Part shown: in pieces, positions 1 through 11,278 of the stretch
Layout: each line of letters opens with the position of its first letter
Position numbering within the stretch: position 1 is the stretch's first letter
DNA from: Chlamydomonas sphaeroides
Lineage: Eukaryota > Chlorophyta > Chlorophyceae > Chlamydomonadales > Chlamydomonadaceae
Length of the DNA stretch: 64,000 nucleotides
Direction: 5' to 3'
Assembly (NCBI GenBank): GCA_001662425.1
Contig: BDDC01000044.1
Coordinates: forward strand, 19,902 to 83,901
Made by a program: the position numbers and the translations under genes
The notes under the pieces: generated by a model
What the model was told of the DNA's origin: nothing
What the model saw: the letters and a program-made list of their open reading frames with translations, nothing else
Databases searched by the model: none

Positions 1-2844
1 TCCGGGTCGCGGCCCAGCTCCATCCTGTCGCCCCGCACCAGGCCGTGCAGGCTGATGAGCACCACGTACAGCCGGGGCCGCCGGTGCACCAGCAGGCCCA
101 GGTCCGCCTCCGTCGGCGGCCCCGCGGCGGCGGCGGGCGTCGACACGGGCGCCGTGCCGGCGGTGGCGCCGCCGACCGAGGGCGCCGAGGCCGAGGGCGC
201 GAAGCCGCTCATGTGGGGCGGCGGCGGCGGCGGCGGCGCGGCGGCGGCATTGGGAGAGTGCAGGCCGGCGGCGGAGGCGGCGTGGGCGTGGTGGTGGAGC
301 TGGGCGGGGATCGATGGCGGCGGTGTCGGCGGGCGGGGTAGCGGCGGCTTGGCGGCGGCGACAGATGCCGGGACTGCGGCGGAGGCGGCGGTGGATGCGA
401 CGGAGCCGCGCATGGCGGTGAAGGCGGTGGCGGCGGAGCCGGAGAGGTGGCCGGAGAAGGCCGAGGGGCTGGCGGCGCTGACGAACGTACCTATGCCGAA
501 GGGACGGGAGGGGGAAGGACGGTGCAAGAAGGGGGTGACGCGCATCATGGCGAGCAGGAGGGCTCGGCGCCGGCGCGGCGGGAGGGCTCGGCGAGGTGCG
601 GAACCAGCCAAGCAGGCCCGACAACCCCATTCCATCCCGCCCAGCCCTCCAGCCCTCCCTCCACCCCAGCGCCTACCTTCGCCCGTCTTGTCGGTGGCGC
701 TGGCCTCGGTCTCGCCGCTGCCGCTGTCGGCGCGGGCGGTGTCGCCGCCGGCCGGTGGCGCCGTGAGGCCCGCCTGCAGGCCGGTGGCGCCGCCGCGGCT
801 GCTCTTGGCCAGAGAAGCCTGAGGGCGGGCGGGCGGGCGGGCGTATGTGTGTTCAGAGATAAGGACATACAGTAAATACGAGTGTGTATGTTCGTAGTAA
901 TCAACATATGTGTGTGTATGTGTGTGTGGGGGCTGGGGGCGGGGTCATGGGTCCAGAGACGAGGGCGGCGACGACGGCAGCGAGCTGCAGCCCCGCAGCC
1001 CCACACAACCCCGCAGCACGGCTCGTTCGCATCCTACGGGTCGACCGCCGTACCCCCAGGCACCCTCGCAGCACCCGACCTCACCCCCGCCCTGCCCTCC
1101 CCCTCCCCTCACCCCTCCCCCTCCCGCCCGCACCTGCTTGATGGGGTCCACTGCGTCCCAGCTCTGCTCGTCCGGCTGGTCGGTGTCGGGCACCGCGGCC
1201 TGGTCAGCGGACAGCGGCTCACACGGCGGCAGCTCGGAGCCGTCCAGCTCCACCTCCTCGGTCAGCGGCTGGGATGGGGAGGACGGGGAGAGGAAGCGCA
1301 AGGGGCGGCGGAGCGTCAGATGTGTGCAGCAGCGCACGAGGGGCCCTCAGCCTGTGCACCCTGCTGCCTCCCACCCTGCCACTGCACACACCCGAAACAC
1401 ACACACATACACACACTACCTAACACTGGAACACACGCGCGCGCGCGCCCTCCGACACCCCCCTCCGCCCCCTCCCTCCCCCCACCTCCAGGTTGCTGGT
1501 GCCGCCGTCCATGTCGTCCAGGTACGCCAGCGCCGCCGCGCGCTCCTCAGGCCCCTCCTCCTCGCCCTCGTCCTCCGCGCTAGCGCCGCCGGCGCTGCGC
1601 CGCGCCGCCGCCGCGCGCCGCGCCGCCAGCGCCGCCCTCTTGCGCTTCATGGTCCACACGCGCCATGACAGGTACTCGATGCGGGAGTCGCGGTCGTCCT
1701 GTGGGGAGGGAGGGGAGCGGAGGGGAGGGAGGGGAGGAAGACGGTGGGAGACAAGGCAGCGGCAGTCCTGAAGCCGAGAAGGACAGAAGGCTGGAGTTTG
1801 CTCTCGGCTCCCCCCCTTCCGCCCAGCAGCCCCCGGTGGGGCGCAGGCGGGGCCTCACTTGGACCTCGCGGTTGGCGCGAGTGACCTGCGGGGAGGGCGG
1901 GGGGCGGGGATAGCAGGAGGGGGTGTTGGGGGGTTTGAGCGTGCGCGAAAGGCGCGCAGCAGTTCAGCCGCCCACGGCCACAGCCGCGACAGCGTTGCGG
2001 CCCGCGATCGCAACACCCCGCCGCTGCTGCTGCTCGCCGGCCCCACGGTCCAGCCCCCCGTTCCCCCGACCCCTGGCGCCGCCGTCCCTCCCCCACGCCC
2101 CTGATGCTTGCCCCTTGCTGCTGTTAGCGCGCGACCCACGCTCCCTGCCGCCACCTGCTACCAACTCCCCCGCCCCTGCGCGCCCCCTCCAACCATCCAA
2201 CCGCAACCGTCCCACCGGCCTCCCCTCCCCGTCCTCCCTCCTCCTCCACGCTTCCCGCCTCACCCGGTTCCACGACCGCCTCAGGCTGTCCTCGTCCAGG
2301 CTTAGGATCTGGTTGACGTAGTACTTGGCGCAGATGCGGCGGTCGGCGTCCACCGACTCGGGCACAGCCGCGGAGCCGGCGCCGGTGCGAGCCGCGAGCG
2401 CATCGCGAGAGCCCGAGGAGATCTGCTCGTTGGGCGCAAAGGGCGCGAGGGAGTGGAGGCAGGCTTTGGGGCTGCGAGCAGACGGCGCGCAACGAGGGCG
2501 CGGGCCGGCGGCGGACGGGGAGCGGGCTGCCCGACGCTGCGCGGCAGACGCAGGGTTGGCGCGGGTGCGGACGACAGCGTTGGCGCTTTGCGCGCGGAGG
2601 AGGAAGAGGGGCTGCGCAGCACGGCTGTCGTCGCGGCGTCGGGCGCGGGGCAGGAAGCTGCGGCTGTGAGCTATCGCTGAGGCCGCGCGGGTGCGTCGGG
2701 CGGCTGCCTGTCGCGATACCTCGGGCCGCGGCTTGGGCGGCAAAGCGCCGCTCGCTCGGTCGCTCGCTCGCGAAGCCCCTCGCAACGCACCAGCGCTTCT
2801 AGGTAGGAGTCGACCCAGCTGTTGGCGGCCGTGGAGATGTCCAT
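1..2844 (-). CDS. SPS: Sucrose-phosphate synthase, N-terminal part (partial, runs off the left edge)
   Basis: Makes sucrose-6-phosphate from UDP-glucose and fructose-6-phosphate in the cytosol. Seven exons on the minus strand: 2844-2791, 2422-2264, 1885-1859, 1698-1486, 1268-1134, 818-677 and 490-1. All join in phase and give about 406 residues. The start opens MDISTAANSWVDSYLEAL, matching the plant SPS N-terminus. Exons 2-4 give the family block around LRRSWNRVTRANREVQ and YLSWRVWTMKRKR (plant form WRIWHLARKKK). The last exon ends in VVLISLHGLVRG and MELGRDP, the beginning of the glucosyltransferase domain. The catalytic domain lies outside the window. The linker between the two conserved blocks is long, low in complexity and rich in Ala, Ser and Pro, unlike land-plant SPS. 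Exon 2 could start at a different acceptor. The other joins look firm. Confidence 0.93.
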
Positions 2845-4539
2845 GGCGCCAGGGGCGTTGGGCTAGCAGCTAGCGCGCCCGCGAGGGGCTGTGGCCTCGG
2901 CGGCACGTTTATCGCGGAGTCTCGGCTTGCCGTCGGCGAGGCCTCGTTGCCGAGGGTCGATGTCGCTGTTGCCTTGGCGACGCCTGTGGTGTGTTGTCTG
3001 TCGTTGTTGTGTGTGTTTGTGCTCTCGTAAGGTCACTGAAAGCTGGAGGCGAATGGCGACCCAGGCTTGCGTCGGGCGAGCATGTGCGCCCAGGCCCGAC
3101 CCCCTGGGTTCGCCGGATCTGCGGCACCTTGGACTACGGCCCGCATTGCGCCAGCAGCAGCAGCCGGCACGAACCCAGCGCCACTTCCTACAGCGCCAAG
3201 CTCGCTGCCGGCCGAGCGCCGCAGCGCGCCGCCGCGAGGTCACCCGCCAGGCAGCCGCGACGTCACGATGACCTTGCCGCCGCCAGCCGCCCGCAGGCCG
3301 CCGCTTCTGCTGCATTGCGCAGACGCTGCTGCTCGCGATCGGTTGGACCCGGGGTCGCCGTGGTTTTGGTCCGTGAGCCGGCGCCGCGCCCCCGCCATCG
3401 CAAGCGAAGCAAGGCGGCCCGCCGCCCAGGCCTGTCTTTCGCCCGCCGCGCCAGAAGCTGTGGCTACAGCAGCGTAACTTGGCACGCGCACAGGGCATGC
3501 TGGGTGCCGGCGCGTCCATGTGCGGTCGCTCTGCACCCATGGCAGCCATGCCGTATGAAATCACGTCCGTGACCCACATGCCGCATTCGCCTTCCAATTG
3601 GCCAGTAGCGAGCTGCCTGCGCAGGGCACAGCCAGGGGAGGCCAGCGTTATTGTAAACCCTTGCTTGCGAGCCAGAGCCCTAGCTAACCCTAGCCCCACG
3701 CTTCCAGCGTTCCAGAGTGCAGAGGCTCCATCACCCATGGACCCACAGCCCTGGCGCACTGCCTCACCAGCAACTCGCGTCCCGAGTCGCTGGCCCGACC
3801 GGCAGGGGCTGGCAGCCGCGCATGGAATGGAACCGCGCAGAGGCACCTGCGGCTGGGGACAGCAGGGCCCACTGGGGGTGCGGCAACACACCCGTACTGA
3901 CAGCTGCTGGCGGCCCGACGGCCGGAGCCGCAGCGACAGAGCGGCAACAAGCAAGCGCCGCACTGCGTGCGCGGCCCCCGGCTACCATGCGCCCTCCCGG
4001 GGCTCGACCCACATGACCCACATGCCCACCTGCCTGCGGCCCTGCGGCCTTGGGGCTGCCCATCGATGCCCCTCGCCTCGGCAAACGTTAGTCCGGACCC
4101 CAGGCTCCAGGCCCCGTGACGCCTCAGCCCCGGCCCGGCGCCTCACCCGTAGCTTCCACCATTGTGCCCCGGCGGATCCTCACGGCTGCTTGGCGAGCAG
4201 CGCCAGTGAGGGATGGGAAAGCGAGGCGTCACAGGGCACAGAGAGGAGTCGTATGGGACAAGCGGGCTTGCGAGCGGGCGTGGGACGAGCGGGCTCGCGA
4301 GGGGGCGTGGGACGAGCGGGCACAGGGCTGCTACGGCCTGCGGCCTACGGGGCACACGCCCCAGCGCCGTTTCATATGCATCCCCCATGTCCAACCTGTC
4401 CCTCACCTGCCGGGGCTTGCTCGCCGGGCTTGGTCCGTTGCGACAGCAGCAGCCCGCTTCGGTTCAGCTCTATGGACGGTTGCGTTCGGTGCAGGTTCGA
4501 CAGTTCGATTGGGTTCACCAGCTGCCGTCTTATTGTGCC
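2845..4539. other. Upstream region of SPS; no gene recognised
   Basis: The stretch holds the 5' flank of the SPS gene and the 3' flank of the unresolved minus-strand gene at 4540-6234. Several frames stay open because the DNA is so GC-rich, but none shows a domain, a plausible exon chain or low-complexity-free protein sequence. Simple direct repeats of a GGGACGAGCGGGC-type unit occur around 4255-4325. Confidence 0.5.
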
Positions 4540-6234
4540 TCAGGCGCCGTCGGGGCCCGGGACTAAGGCCCGCTGCCCGACCGCGTTGCCACTGGCGTCC
4601 TCAAGCGCCAGCGGGCCGTCCTCCCGCAGAGGCCCCAGTGCCAGCTCCAGGCCCCATGCCGCCGAAATGGCGAGCAGCGGCAGCCAGGGGGCGCAGCGGC
4701 GGGCATCGCTCGCCCCCACCTCATAGCAGAGCTTCAGCAGCTTGTCCGCCCTCTTCACGGTGCGCTGCCGGACGGCCGCGACCGTCGCCTCTGCGCCGGG
4801 GTCGCGCTGGCATCGACGGCCGTGCCGTTGCCGCTGCCACTGCTCGACTGCTGGTGCCGCCGCCGCCGCCGAGCCCCACCGCCGCCACCGTGCCGCTGCT
4901 GCTGGCGCCGCCACCGGCCGCCGCCCTGGCCGCCGCCGCGACCTCCCACTTGCACACGGACCGCAGCCGCCGCGCGGCCAGGTGGAGCAGGGGCCCGGGC
5001 GCCGGCAGGCGGGTCAGCTTGCTGCGGGCCGCCTGCTGCAGCTTCGCCGGCACGTCTCCTTGGTCGCCCAGCAGCACGTCCATGCCCATCCATGGCTCCA
5101 GCGCGAGGCCCAGCAGCTGCTGGAAGTCCTCCCGGGGAACGAGCCGCAGCAGCCTCTGCGCGTCGCGCACAGCGACCGCGTCGCCGAACGCGGCGTCGGC
5201 GGACGCGTCCCAGGCCTCCGCGGCCTGCCCCAGAGGCTGCGCGGCGCCGCAGGCGATGATGAAGGCCTCCGCGGCGGCGCGGGACAGGCGGACCATGGGC
5301 GACGCCGCCAGCTGCTGCAGTAGCAGCGGCGGGTCCTGTGCGTGCGGCTTGCCGTATTCGTGCGCGCGATCCGGGTGCAGGCTCAGCCATACGTTCATGA
5401 CGAAAACCGTGCTGACCAGGCTCTCGTTGTATGCTTAGGTATGGATGCGTGATGTCGTGTTGAGCGAGGTCAGTAGGCTGAGCGCCGCCAGAGGGTCCAC
5501 GAGGGGGCCGCCACCAGGGCCCCAGCCGATGGGAGGACCCGGCGGCGCTGGCGCGCCGCTAGCAGCGCTGTGCAGAGCGGGGGCAGCAGACGGGCTGGCG
5601 CAGACGGCGGGCAGGCGGCTGGGGGGCTCGCAGAGGGCGCTGCCATCCTGGTGCCCTGCCGCCGCGTGCGGCCCCTGTCTCACTTCCTTGTCCTCCTGCC
5701 GCTCAGTCCCTTCTACTACCGCGTCCTGTATTTTGGGCTGCTTGTAGACGGCGTCGAGACAGGGCACAGTGCCGCGAAGAGCTGGAAGCCGGCGGTGGTG
5801 ATTGAGGCCACGAGGTCGGGCTGCAGTGCGCCGGTCGCGAGGAGCGGCACCGAGGCCGGCACCAGCCGCACCAGCGCGCCACAGCAGCGCTGACCGGCGG
5901 TGGGTCGAGGGCGATGATGCGCCATCCATTGGCGGCGAGCAGCTTAAGCGGTGCCGCCGCAGCCTCCAGGACAAGCGGCAGCACGGCGGACCGCCGGCCG
6001 GCGGCGCAAGCCGCTGGGGGAGGACCCCAGGCGCGACAGAAGCGCGACCAGGCGGGGCTCGTCGAAATCGCACGACAGAATGGGTGCCTTTCGGGCTGTT
6101 AGGCCATCGCACGCCACCGACAGAGCCTGCAGCTTGCCTGTTGGCCAATCGTCAACCGACCATGAAACGGGGCTGGGCGCGAGCAGAGAGTTCAGCGAGC
6201 TGCGAAGCTGTGCAGCATAGCTGTTCATTTTCAT
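4540..6234 (-). CDS. Uncharacterised protein gene, unresolved exons or decaying pseudogene
   Basis: I do not recognise this protein. Protein-like sequence runs along the minus strand but changes frame several times. It starts MKMNSYAAQLRSSLNS at 6234. It then passes through segments near 5985-5870 (including KLLAANGWRIIALDPPP) and 5900-5720 (LVRLVPASVPLLATGALQ). A frame at 5700-5438 follows and meets an in-frame TAA at about 5425. The same frame continues as AYNESLVSTVFVMNVWLSLH and stays open for some 220 codons. A final segment near 4790-4540 contains RTVKRADKLLKLCYEVGA and ends at TGA 4540-4542. Some shifts could be introns: a GT-AG pair of about 90 bases can be drawn near 5990-5900. Others have no obvious splice sites. 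The neighbouring genes are all cleanly in frame, which argues against generally poor sequence here. Confidence 0.38.
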
Positions 6235-6615
6235 CTGTCACGTCGGCTGGCATCATCTTGAGGGGCTACATTCCGGGCATCTGTTTGAATGCGACAGACG
6301 ACACCGTAGCTAAATGAAGAACATTTAGATTGGTCACTGTGTTCTTGCGGTTGGAACTAGCGCATTTCATGACCACACAGAACCTCCGGTGAATGCCTGG
6401 TACGGCACAGACCATCACATTCCGGGTTTCCGGCCCAGCATGGACAGCTGCTCGCTGTTGCACGCCCCCAGCCATACTAGATAATCTCCCGGTCATCAAC
6501 CGTAACCCCCCATGAAGAGCGCACACCCATCAAGAGCGCGGTGCAAACCTGTCCCAACTGCTCACATCATTCCTTCGCCCAACCGAGTTGTTGTTAGCCT
6601 CCTGTTGTTAGCTGC
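6235..6615. other. Intergenic, 3' flank of the BTB gene
   Basis: Lower GC than its surroundings. No gene, clear poly(A) signal or repeat seen. Confidence 0.5.
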
Positions 6616-8172
6616 CTACGGCTCTGCCAGCGGTAGGGCCCCCAGCCGCCGCATCAGCCGCTCCGCCACCTCAATGCTGCCCTCAACCAGCAGCCGCTTT
6701 AGCACCACCGGCTCCTGCGCCACCACCGCTCGCAGCTGCGCCGCCAGGTACCCCTCTAGCGGCCCCATCAGCGCGTCCGGGCCGCCGGCATCGCGCTCAG
6801 CCCACAGCAAGTCGTCGACGATGGTGGCCGGGGTGAGCGAGCGCAGCAGCACCGCCTGCGCATGGGAGCCCAGAGCCGGCAGCAGCAGCCGGCCCGCCAG
6901 CGCCGCCACGGACCGCAGCAGCGGTCGCTCCGCTGCCTCGGCCGCCGCCAAGTGCTGCGTGCCGCCGGTGTACAGGAAGCGCAGCACGGCGGCCAGCGCG
7001 TCGGGGTCGGCGTCCGGCAGCGGCAGCTGAGGCGCGGAGCTGTCGGCCATGCCGGCGGCGAAGAGCGCTCGGAAGTAGGGGCAGCGTGCGGTCAGGATGG
7101 CGCGGTGGGCGGGGAAGGAGCGGCCGCCGGCCACCAGCGTGACGTCAGCAGCCGCGGCGGCGCCGTCCATGTCGAGCAGCGATCCCAGGTCCGCCGCCAG
7201 CGCCTCCGCGCCGCTGGACGCCGGGGACTGCCCCTGACGGCTGGCGGCCGCCGGCATGGGCAGTAGGAAGACGTAGTCGTTGTGACGCGCGGCCAGCAGG
7301 CCGTGCGAAGGCAGGGCGGTGAGGCGATGCGCCGGGAACCCGAGCCGGCAGCATTCCTGCACGTCACCGTCCGAGGTCACGAGGCTCAACGCTCTGCGGC
7401 CATCCGCGAGCACGTAGGCGCCGCCGCTGCCGTCCGCCGCCAGGCCGCAGGGCGCCGTCGGCAGGTTCGCCACCGTCGTCGGCGTCGCGGCTGCGCTGCC
7501 GGTGTAGCACAGGGAGGCGGGCGCGGTCATCGCCCGCAGCTGCGAGCCCTGTACGAACAGGATCCTGTCGCTGAGCGTGTCGTACGACAGGTGGTGGTAC
7601 GACATGTCGCTGGTCTTGAGGATGGACGCGCTGACGGCGACGCCGCCGCCGGCAAGCTGCTGCAGGCAGCGCAGGTGACGCAGCGGGGAGGGCCAGTCGA
7701 TCACGCAGACGGTGCCGTCGCGGGTCACGGCCACCTGTTGGATGTCGTTGAAGCAGATCTCGGAGCCAACACCATCCTTGGCCGCGTGCTCGCCGTTGGG
7801 GTCCCCGGCCAGGACCGTGACGGCATTGGTGCTACTATCGAGCGCCAGCAGCGCGGTGGGTGTGGCCAGGACCAGGCGCCGGCGGGCTGGGTCGTAGGCC
7901 GCTCCCCTGATTACCTTGTCTCGGACGTGGGCAGCGCCGTCGCCGGTGAGGGGCAGCGGCTCGCCCAGGCGCAGCGGGCCGGCGGCGGCGGGCTCGCTGC
8001 TGCCGCATGAGGCGATGCCAGCGGGGCCCATCGCGGCCTCCAGCCCCAGCAGCTGGCAGATGCCCTGGCTGCACACCACGAGCACCTCCTCGCCAGCGCC
8101 GGCGGGTCGCGGCCGCGACACCACCGCGGTCATGCCCGGCGCCTCCAGCGCTGCCATGACGCCGCCTTGCAT
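6616..8172 (-). CDS. NHL/propeller-like repeat protein with C-terminal BTB/POZ domain
   Basis: A single uninterrupted exon of 518 codons plus stop. I chose the ATG at 8172. The frame stays open upstream, but that part reads like non-coding GC-rich sequence. The N-terminal half (about residues 40-320) has propeller-like repeats, for example VTVLAGDPNGEHAAKDGVG followed by VAVTRDGTVCVIDW, as in NHL domains. A BTB/POZ domain starts near residue 340 with DVTLVAGGRSFPAHRAIL, continues with CPYFRALFAAGM and LRFLYTGG, and is followed by a helical BACK-like tail. BTB proteins of this kind often serve as substrate adaptors for CUL3 ubiquitin ligases. That role is inferred from the family. Closely similar propeller-BTB proteins are known from green algae. 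The lack of introns is unusual for this window. Confidence 0.85.
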   Translation of the reverse strand: MQGGVMAALEAPGMTAVVSRPRPAGAGEEVLVVCSQGICQLLGLEAAMGPAGIASCGSSEPAAAGPLRLGEPLPLTGDGAAHVRDKVIRGAAYDPARRRLVLATPTALLALDSSTNAVTVLAGDPNGEHAAKDGVGSEICFNDIQQVAVTRDGTVCVIDWPSPLRHLRCLQQLAGGGVAVSASILKTSDMSYHHLSYDTLSDRILFVQGSQLRAMTAPASLCYTGSAAATPTTVANLPTAPCGLAADGSGGAYVLADGRRALSLVTSDGDVQECCRLGFPAHRLTALPSHGLLAARHNDYVFLLPMPAAASRQGQSPASSGAEALAADLGSLLDMDGAAAAADVTLVAGGRSFPAHRAILTARCPYFRALFAAGMADSSAPQLPLPDADPDALAAVLRFLYTGGTQHLAAAEAAERPLLRSVAALAGRLLLPALGSHAQAVLLRSLTPATIVDDLLWAERDAGGPDALMGPLEGYLAAQLRAVVAQEPVVLKRLLVEGSIEVAERLMRRLGALPLAEP

Positions 8173-8721
8173 GCTGCAGTCGGCAGGAGGCGGCCGCCTG
8201 GCTGCTTCGCGATCGCAGCGGACAGGGTGTGCCAAGGGCAGGGACGGAGGTCCGGCCCGGGGTCGCCGTTGCGCTAAGCAGGGCCCTGGCCAAGGACTCG
8301 CGGATTTTGCAGGTGTTGCGCTGGCGGGCTGCTGCACAGGGGCGGCGCGCGAGCCAGGCACCCGAGCTGCTAGCTGCGCAGGGACACGCAGGACGGGGTG
8401 GCCGTGGCTGACCGATGCGCCTCGCTCGTTTGTTTCGGTTGGGGCTGAGGCCACTTGCACGTTGTATAAAACTGCACGCTGTGCGACGTGCCAACAGGCG
8501 ACAGGTTCGAGGCAGCGCGCCGAAGCTGTCCGTCCTATGTACACGTTTGCCAGCGCTTCAACCGGCCGCTCTTCCCCCAGGCACGCACATGCCGAGCCCA
8601 CGACACTACCACGCCACATTCCCCAAAGCGAGCGCAGCCCCAGCCGATCTCGTCCTGCTGCCGCCATCCTGCAACACGGCCGGGTCCCAAACCTCCCGGC
8701 ATGCAGCTCCTTCCCTGGCCA
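8173..8721. other. Upstream region of the BTB gene and 3' flank of the TDP2-like gene
   Basis: No gene seen. An AT-rich patch at about 8463-8472 (GTATAAAACT on the plus strand) stands out against the GC-rich background. It lies about 290 bases upstream of the BTB start codon and could be a promoter element, but its orientation does not clearly support this. Confidence 0.4.
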
Positions 8722-10281
8722 TCAGTTCAGGCCGGTCGCCTCCTTGCCAGCCTGCGCGTCCCCGTCCGCTGCCTTCCTGCCCTGCCCGGCCGCCTCCTCG
8801 CCGCCCTCCGCTTCCGCCTCCCCTTCTCCCCCGGCTTGGCCGGCCGGCCCCCGTCCTGCCTCCTCCTCCTTCTCCGCGCCCTCCAGCCCCACCTCCGCCA
8901 CCAGGCCCCAGTGGTCGCTCAGGTAGTGACCCGGCGCCTGCGATGCCGGCTTGTCCCCGAATAGCGCCAGCCGCCATACGGCCAGACCGCTGCCGTACGC
9001 GATCCTATCGTACCGGGCCGTGTAGCCCTTGTCCCGGGGGTAGTACCGGTTCACGCGCGTGTCCCACGTGTGCCGTACGTCGGCCGGGCAGCGCAGCTCG
9101 AGCCATGCATCCCGCAGGCCGTGCGCCGAGAGCATGCGTTCCTCGCCTGCAACATCAGGGCGAGGTGGCGGGGTGGGGTGAGCCTCTCTTCACATACGCA
9201 CGCACTGTGTTGCCGTACAGAATGCGAGTATGGCTCACCATATTGATCAGGGCGTGCATCGACGCTGCATCGACGTTGCATCGACATGCGAATGCATCCA
9301 GCTACCCGGAGCCGCCCTGCCCAGCCCAGCCTCACCGTCCTGCATGTTGAGGTCGCCGGCAAGCAGGACCGGCGGTGCCGCCGCCGCGCCGCCCGGCTCG
9401 GCCGGCGCCGCCGCGCCGCCGGGCACCTCGCTGACGTGGCTCCCTGAGGCCCCCGTGGCCGCCGCTGCCGCCCTCACGATGGCGCCGACCTGGGCCTCGC
9501 GGCGGGGCGCCAGGTGCTTGAAGGGCGCCAGGTGGGCGGTGGCCAGGATGAAGCGCGCGCCGTGGAAGCGGAGCGGCAGCAGCACGCAGGGCCCGGCGGT
9601 GGTGGCGGGTCCGTCGACCTGAGAGAAGGGAGGGGGCGGGTGCGGGTTGCGGGTTGTGGAGGGTCGGTGGGGCCGGACGATTCGTGGTACGCACTCGACT
9701 CCCATCTGCTCGGCGAAATGATGCTGTGAGGGGCCTGGAGAAAGCTGGTGTGGCAACCGGTACAGAGCGGGGACGGTGGCTCGGTGCGCGCGCGGAACTG
9801 GTGGCTTGCCTGTAGCGGTCCGCCCTTATGCGTGCCGATGTAGCATCGGCCGCGGTGGGAGGGCACGTTGCCGTGAAAGTCGTAGTGCTCCTCAAGTCTG
9901 CGGGAACGGAGGTAAGTGGGCTAGGTCAGGTCCTGCCGTGTGACACGGGGGGCAGCGGGCCGGTCGAGTGCAGGGGAAGCCGGCGGGAAAAGGGTTCGGG
10001 CCCATCGGGGCCCGTGCCGGCGCGCCCCTGTTGAGGCGCACGCACTTTGTCGCGAACGTGTAGCACTCTTGCAGGCAGAGCACGTCTGGGTGGACGGCGA
10101 GAATCGCGTCCTTCAGCTGCTCATGCTGGTCAGTCATGCGCCAGTTCTTGGGAGCGCTGCCGCTTTCACTCTCATCATTAATGTTGTACGTCAGGAGCGT
10201 GAACACAGGGCCCGTTGGCAGCTGTGCTTTCGGGCGACCACCGAAGAGCGAACCGAACAGCGACGACAGCCAGCTGGCCAT
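8722..10281 (-). CDS. Endonuclease/exonuclease/phosphatase-family protein, TDP2-like
   Basis: Probable 5'-tyrosyl-DNA phosphodiesterase, an enzyme that removes trapped topoisomerase II from DNA ends. Five exons: 10281-10046, 9897-9810, 9723-9691, 9618-9336 and 9146-8722; 354 residues. The four catalytic motifs of the fold are present in order: LLTYNINDE (Asn), LCLQECYTF (Glu), LLAGDLNMQD (Asp) and LSDHWGLV (His). HFAEQMGVEC and HTWDTRVN also match TDP2 rather than other members of the superfamily. Intron 2 uses a GC donor (GCAAGC). The 11-codon exon 3 is needed to keep the frame and supplies part of a conserved strand. The last 60 or so residues are acidic and low in complexity. No N-terminal ubiquitin-binding domain like that of animal TDP2 is seen. 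A different EEP-family activity cannot be excluded. Confidence 0.75.
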
Positions 10282-11278
10282 GAACGCAAGGCGTGGCAAG
10301 CTAGCTTGGCAACTGAGCTAATATGTGGTGGCGCTATGTGACGGCAGGGCGTGCTTCGAGCACGTTATGGGGCACTCCGTGTGCGTTCGCTAACTGCTGT
10401 CCAGCTTCTTGCTGCTGCGTGTGGCGTCCGGTTTTGTCCGTCGCTTTGCAGCTCCCCAGCAGTTCCCGCGGCTTCTATCTTCTGTTCCTCATCCCCGCAG
10501 GAGTAAGTAAGTAGAGGAAGGTCGCGCGGCCCCAGATGTGGCGATGCTGACAACCGGTGCTAACCGTACGTTCACGGCACCCAACGGTAGCATGCCAGCA
10601 TGTGACGGGAACGTTGTGACGAGACCAGGTGCGACCGCGAGCCGCAGGGAATCCTTCAAGCCGATAAGCTGTGTGTGTGTGTAGCGCAAATATGGTTGCA
10701 GCGGTTAGTTTGGGCAACGCGGGGACCTGGTTGCGGTCGCCACCCGCGGTACAAGTCTCGCGACTCACAGCCATTCTCTTGCTACGCTTACAGGAACCTG
10801 CCCCATGGAAGGTGACTGACGGTTTCCACAGGCCACACGTCAGAGGGTACCACAGGACGACAAAAAAATCTAGAATTCATACGACCATATCACTTGGTGG
10901 TGGTGGTGGTGGGTTTCTATATTCACACATGGAAAGGCTATGCAGGCGAACCTACCGGCAGGCGTCCAGCGCACGCGCACCTCCCGGCCAGCTCCGCAGG
11001 TCCAAGCGCCACACCACCGCCGCACGGGCCGCTTCTAAATGCCGCGTTATCAGGTCGCATGTCAGACATCAGACTGTCATCGGGCTGCAGCCCTAATGCC
11101 CCCTCGTCATAATCGTGGCACAGGTCGTCTCGGCCCACGTCCCCACGACCCCACCGCACCCCTGGCCCAGCTAACCGCATCCCTATCGCCAAGCTTCGCC
11201 AGCCACCTCACCGCGCCCTACCCATCGCCAGCACGAGCACCTCTTCCCCTACCCACGAAGCAACCACCCACCCAGCCC
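10282..11278. other. Intergenic: 5' flank of TDP2-like gene and 3' UTR of LRR/EF-hand gene
   Basis: The part from 11278 down to about 10788 is the likely 3' UTR of the upstream minus-strand gene. It contains a short GGT-repeat run near 10896-10913. The rest is the promoter side of the TDP2-like gene. No further gene seen. Confidence 0.5.
10788..10792 (-). terminator. Poly(A) signal TGTAA for the LRR/EF-hand/p25-alpha gene
   Basis: TTACA on the plus strand reads TGTAA on the minus strand, the usual green-algal poly(A) signal. It lies 487 bases after the stop codon at 11279, a normal 3' UTR length for such algae. Confidence 0.5.

Noticed and set aside
3479..4726. Open frame of 415 codons on the plus strand
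   Set aside because: No domain, strong Arg/Ser/Pro/Ala bias typical of non-coding frames in GC-rich DNA, and it overlaps the protein-like minus-strand region.
5425..5427. TAA read as an amino acid (alternative genetic code)
   Set aside because: All other genes use TAA, TAG or TGA as stops, including TAA for cytochrome c. A local lesion or intron is simpler.
8173..8667. Upstream extension of the BTB frame by 165 codons
   Set aside because: The extension has no domain and Arg/Pro/Ala composition like intergenic DNA. The ATG at 8172 precedes the first propeller-like repeat.
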